Shown piece after piece: positions 6,604 to 9,939 of a DNA stretch of 9,939 bases (position 1 is the stretch's first letter; each line of letters starts with the position of its first letter). The notes beneath the pieces were generated by a model that was given only the letters and a program-made list of their open reading frames with translations, did no database searches and was not told the DNA's origin. Both the position numbers and the translations under genes were made by a program. Source of the stretch: Treponema sp. (GTDB taxonomy: Bacteria > Spirochaetota > Spirochaetia > Treponematales > Treponemataceae); contig DLYJ01000129.1 of NCBI GenBank assembly GCA_003447785.1, positions 1 to 9,939 on the forward strand, read 5' to 3'.

Positions 6604-8535
6604 ATGAGAGGACTGATTCAAAAGATTAAAAAAACATTTGCGCGGTATTCGTTTAGTGATTATGTAAAAAATTACTTATTCGAATCGAACGTAAGGTCTG
6701 GCATAATTATCGGCATTATTGTTTGTCTTTTAGAAACCTGGATGATAATCGGACTTTTCAGAAAGACTGTTGCCCAGGATCTGGTGGTCGATTCTGCCTG
6801 GAACCTTAAGCATGGTGTCTCTTATGTAATTTTACTTTTAACAGCACTTTTCATGCTCATTTATTCGCTTTTGTATATAAAGAGAAAAATCCATAACAAA
6901 TGGATTGGAACCTTAATCAAAATTGTCTTTACAATAGTTTCCCTGGGTTTTGGTTTATATGTTTCGTATATGAGTTATGACTGGGGCGGACGAGTTTTCC
7001 TGTTTTTAACGATGGAAATTTTTGTTACTTCGCTCTTTGTCTGGCATCCGGTTGTTTCGTTCCTGATTTTAACTGTCACATTTGAACTCTTTCTCTATCT
7101 TTGTAATATTCACACACCGCTTACTTACAGCATCAGGTTTAATTCGTTTACAGCCTGGCTCGTTCTTTTGATGAGTTCAATCAATATTCATCATCAAAGA
7201 AGAATTGAAGCCCAGAAAGCTGAGTCTCTCGGAAACCTGAATGAGTATTTGAGGGATAAATCACTTCTTGATGAACTTACTGGCCTGTACAATATGCGGA
7301 ATTTCCGCCACGAAGCAGAAGATATCCTGCAGGATGAATCTGTAGACATCAGGAACTTGCGGTTTGTATTTTTGGATCTTGAGAATTTTAAAAACTACAA
7401 CGAAAAATACGGCTTTAACGAAGGAAATTCCCTTTTAAGGACAGTTGCCGAGATTATAAAAGATTTTTTCCCGGATAACCTTGTTGCCCGTTACGGAGAT
7501 GACCACTTTGTTGTCCTTGCTAATGCAGAGGGACTTGAAGAAAAAATTCAAAAAATCCAGGAAAAAATCGTTGCCCAGGAAAAATCAATTCAACTTGGAT
7601 TGAAGTGCGGAATTTACACTCCGAAAGACCGTGATGAAAGTCCGAGTCTTGACTGTGACCACGCCCGTTATGCATGTTCAACAATCAAAAAGCACTTTAA
7701 CAAGCTCATTGTTGAATATGATGAATCAATGGACAAGGATTTTAAGATTAAGCGTTATGTAATCAACAATTTGAACAAGGCAATTGAAAACGGTTACATC
7801 ATGCCGTATTACCAGCCGGTAGTCTTGGCCAAAAACGGAAAGATTTGCGGCGCCGAAGCCCTTGCACGCTGGATTGACCCTGAATACGGATTTATGTCAC
7901 CGGCTTCTTTTGTCCCGACACTGGAAGAATATCATCTGATTCATAAACTTGATATGTACATCATGGAATGTGTCTGCAGGGATTTAAAGCAGGCCCGCGA
8001 AGAAAATCATCCGTTGATTCCGGTAAGCATCAACTTTTCGCGTCTTGATTTTGAACTTACGGACCCGGTTGCCGAATTGAATGAATGTATTCAGAAATAC
8101 GGAATTACAAAGGATCAGATTCACGTAGAAATTACGGAAACAGCCCTTGCAGACAGCGGAAAGAAAATTCAGGACGCAATGGAACAATTCAGGAAGCAGG
8201 GCTATGCTCTTTGGCTTGATGATTTTGGTTCCGGATATTCAGGATTGAACGTATTGAAAGACTTTAATTTTGATATGATGAAAATCGACATGAAATTTTT
8301 GTCTAAATTTTCTGAAAACCAAAAGACGCAACCAATTTTAACCAGTATAATAGCACTTGCCCAGAAGATAGGAATGCAAACTTTGACGGAAGGTGTCGAA
8401 ACAGAAGACGCCTACAAATTCCTTAAGGAAGCAGGATGTCAGCGTTTGCAGGGATATCTTTTTGGTAAGCCAATGATACGTAAAGAATTTTACGACAAAA
8501 TAACCCGCGGTGAATACGAAGTCGCAGCAGATTAG
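6604..8535 (+). CDS. Membrane GGDEF-EAL protein, likely c-di-GMP phosphodiesterase
   Basis: 643 residues. Five or six hydrophobic segments fill residues about 33-192, followed by a short helical linker and a GGDEF domain (about 222-372) starting DELTGLYN. Its signature is RYGDDHF (296-302) instead of R-x-GGDEF: the second Gly is Asp and the Glu is His. The substrate motifs are also altered (NYNEKYG for FND..GH, GN for GD), and I see no RxxD inhibitory site. Cyclase activity is therefore unlikely. The EAL domain (about 386-632) keeps every residue I can check: EAL at 418-420, Asn477, Glu509, Asp539-Asp540 in DDFGSGYSGL, Lys560, Asp562, Glu596 in EGVE and Gln616. It should hydrolyse c-di-GMP to pGpG, with the dead GGDEF possibly sensing GTP. 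The first usable start is ATG 6604, since an in-frame stop lies just upstream (6601-6603); the ribosome site AAGGGA at 6588-6593 is rather distant. Confidence 0.93.
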   Translation: MRGLIQKIKKTFARYSFSDYVKNYLFESNVRSGIIIGIIVCLLETWMIIGLFRKTVAQDLVVDSAWNLKHGVSYVILLLTALFMLIYSLLYIKRKIHNKWIGTLIKIVFTIVSLGFGLYVSYMSYDWGGRVFLFLTMEIFVTSLFVWHPVVSFLILTVTFELFLYLCNIHTPLTYSIRFNSFTAWLVLLMSSINIHHQRRIEAQKAESLGNLNEYLRDKSLLDELTGLYNMRNFRHEAEDILQDESVDIRNLRFVFLDLENFKNYNEKYGFNEGNSLLRTVAEIIKDFFPDNLVARYGDDHFVVLANAEGLEEKIQKIQEKIVAQEKSIQLGLKCGIYTPKDRDESPSLDCDHARYACSTIKKHFNKLIVEYDESMDKDFKIKRYVINNLNKAIENGYIMPYYQPVVLAKNGKICGAEALARWIDPEYGFMSPASFVPTLEEYHLIHKLDMYIMECVCRDLKQAREENHPLIPVSINFSRLDFELTDPVAELNECIQKYGITKDQIHVEITETALADSGKKIQDAMEQFRKQGYALWLDDFGSGYSGLNVLKDFNFDMMKIDMKFLSKFSENQKTQPILTSIIALAQKIGMQTLTEGVETEDAYKFLKEAGCQRLQGYLFGKPMIRKEFYDKITRGEYEVAAD

Positions 8536-8575
8536 TTTTACACAAGGTTATTCATAAAAATTAACGGGAGTTTAT

Positions 8576-9939
8576 ATGTCTACTCAAACAGCTAACAGCA
8601 GAACAGTGCCGGGAAAGTTATATCTTTTAAACATAATGATATACTTTGTGCCTATTATTTACACCTTTGCATATTCAATTGGTACAGCAGTTTTTGGTGG
8701 TCCTGAGGTATCTCTTGGCGGGCGTTTTGGAATTGCGTTCCGAATTTTTACATCTCCGGCAGTACTTATAACTGTTTTGTTTATGGCGCTCTGGGGTATT
8801 TTTGCAAACCGCTATGTTTACAATACAGTTGCAGCTTTTGACGGCTCAGAAGAAAGCACTGACAAATGCAACAAAACACAGAGCCTCCTTGTAAACGGAA
8901 CAATCGGCGTGGCAATCGGCGGAAACATTATATTTGCAATTTTTGTTGCTCATAAACTGGCTGCCCTTGGTTATCCTGTTGATATTGCCGCTTTTACAGG
9001 CCTCCATTTCGGAAACACCGTTTTGAGCGCAATTCTCTGTTATATTTTCTGGATTGAAAGTTTTGAACACTGGATGAGTTTCCTCGTATTCAGAAAAAAG
9101 GATATGGCTTTTGGTCTTATTGCCCGGGATACACTTGTAGCAATTTTAACTTCCTGCGGTATTCTGCTCGCAATTATGGCACCATTTACAATTTTCAAAG
9201 CCGAAATGAATGAATCGTCTGACGCGATGATAAAAGTAAGTATGGTCAAAATTCTCCCCCTTGCAATCGTCAGCGCCGTTTTGAATACGATAGACATCCG
9301 CATGCTTCTCGTAGGATTTATGAAGCGCGTAGAGCATGTCAGCGCCTTTATTTCAACCTTCTCAAAGGGTGATTACTCGAGGGAAGAACTTGCTGTAATA
9401 AGCCGCGATGAATTTGGCCTTCTTGTCAACGACCTTAACGACAGTCATAAGTCAACAAAACAGTTGATAAAAGACATTATCGATAACGTTCACAGCACAA
9501 ATGATGTGGCAGAAAACCTTGCCGAAAGCATGACGGAAACTTCTGCAAGCGTTCAGCAGATTGTAGGTAACATCAATACAATTCGCGACGACATGACAAA
9601 CCAGAGCGCGGGCGTTCAGGAAGCGGCTGCGGCAACAAAACAGATTCTCGGCAACATCCAGAACCTGAACAAAAGTATCGAAAACCAGAGTTCGGGGGTT
9701 GAAGAAAGTTCTGCTGCTGTCAGCCAGATGGTTGCAAACATTAAGAGCGTAACCCGTATTCTTGAAAAGAATGCGGACACTGTTGAACAGCTTGAAACTG
9801 CATCTAACGAAGGTCACAAACGCGTTGAAGAAGCAGTTAACCTTTCAGAAGAAATCCTCAAGGAATCAAGCGGTTTGATGGAAGCTTCAAACGTAATCCA
9901 GAACATTGCGTCACAGACAAACCTTCTTGCCATGAACGC
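8576..9939 (+). CDS. Methyl-accepting chemotaxis protein, six membrane spans, partial (3' end beyond window)
   Basis: ATG at 8576 follows GGGAG (8566-8570) by 5 nt; 454 codons are present and the frame is open to the right edge. Six hydrophobic segments are visible, at roughly residues 15-40, 54-76, 103-130, 140-163, 185-207 and 225-249, with only short loops between them. There is no periplasmic ligand-binding domain of the Cache or four-helix type. A HAMP-like linker follows (about 243-295, ending near SRDEFGLLVNDL). The cytoplasmic signalling coil begins near 300 and contains a tandem-like heptad block: NQSAGVQEAAAATKQI, then NQSSGVEESSAAVSQM. The last residues, IASQTNLLAMN, are the conserved start of the hairpin tip that binds CheA and CheW. 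The gene lies 40 nt after the GGDEF-EAL gene with no terminator between, so co-transcription is likely. Ligand unknown; the membrane part may sense membrane or energy state. Confidence 0.93.
   Translation, partial: MSTQTANSRTVPGKLYLLNIMIYFVPIIYTFAYSIGTAVFGGPEVSLGGRFGIAFRIFTSPAVLITVLFMALWGIFANRYVYNTVAAFDGSEESTDKCNKTQSLLVNGTIGVAIGGNIIFAIFVAHKLAALGYPVDIAAFTGLHFGNTVLSAILCYIFWIESFEHWMSFLVFRKKDMAFGLIARDTLVAILTSCGILLAIMAPFTIFKAEMNESSDAMIKVSMVKILPLAIVSAVLNTIDIRMLLVGFMKRVEHVSAFISTFSKGDYSREELAVISRDEFGLLVNDLNDSHKSTKQLIKDIIDNVHSTNDVAENLAESMTETSASVQQIVGNINTIRDDMTNQSAGVQEAAAATKQILGNIQNLNKSIENQSSGVEESSAAVSQMVANIKSVTRILEKNADTVEQLETASNEGHKRVEEAVNLSEEILKESSGLMEASNVIQNIASQTNLLAMN

Noticed and set aside
8846..9817. 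Minus-strand open frames opposite the chemoreceptor gene
   Set aside because: They mirror the chemoreceptor coding strand, whose membrane and signalling motifs are continuous; none has a recognisable domain.
1..9939. CRISPR array, insertion sequence, tRNA or rRNA, prophage genes
   Set aside because: No regularly spaced repeats, transposase motifs, terminal inverted repeats, tRNA T-arm sequence, rRNA sequence or phage-type genes were seen on either strand.

Overview
This window reads as ordinary bacterial chromosome of moderate to low GC, densely coded. The likely source is a free-living or gut Treponema-like spirochaete. That is inferred from the style of the proteins: a chemoreceptor with six membrane spans and no periplasmic domain, a membrane GGDEF-EAL protein, an AddB-like nuclease without a helicase motif, and pectin-sugar catabolism. 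No alignment was run, so the taxonomy is tentative.

Layout. (1) Positions 1-2339, minus strand: the first 779 codons of a large AddB/RexB-like PD-(D/E)XK nuclease, running off the left edge. (2) 2340-2670: a gene-poor stretch holding the nuclease promoter and, facing the other way, a strong-looking promoter, a roughly 200-nt transcription unit full of local hairpins and a strong intrinsic terminator. I read this as an independently transcribed small RNA of no family I recognise. It contains a possible 28-codon ORF with an internal, Shine-Dalgarno-preceded 16-codon start. (3) 2669-6445, minus strand: a tight three-gene operon in the order uxaA (altronate dehydratase), a CPA2-type cation/proton antiporter and an MgtC/SapB-family membrane protein. 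Gaps are 29 nt and 1 nt, and a good sigma-70-like promoter precedes uxaA. (4) 6446-6603: a divergent control region with one clear promoter in each direction. (5) 6604-9939, plus strand: a membrane GGDEF-EAL protein with a degraded cyclase signature and an intact phosphodiesterase signature, followed 40 nt later by a methyl-accepting chemotaxis protein that runs off the right edge just before the tip of its signalling hairpin.

Working together. The minus-strand operon links hexuronate (pectin) breakdown to ion and membrane homeostasis. The plus-strand pair links c-di-GMP turnover to chemotaxis signalling. The two units diverge from one 158-bp region. The item I cannot explain from known families is the RNA unit at about 2438-2670. 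The next most unusual is the MgtC-like protein, which seems to lack the glycine-rich core segment expected between its ARIA and GLTT motifs.
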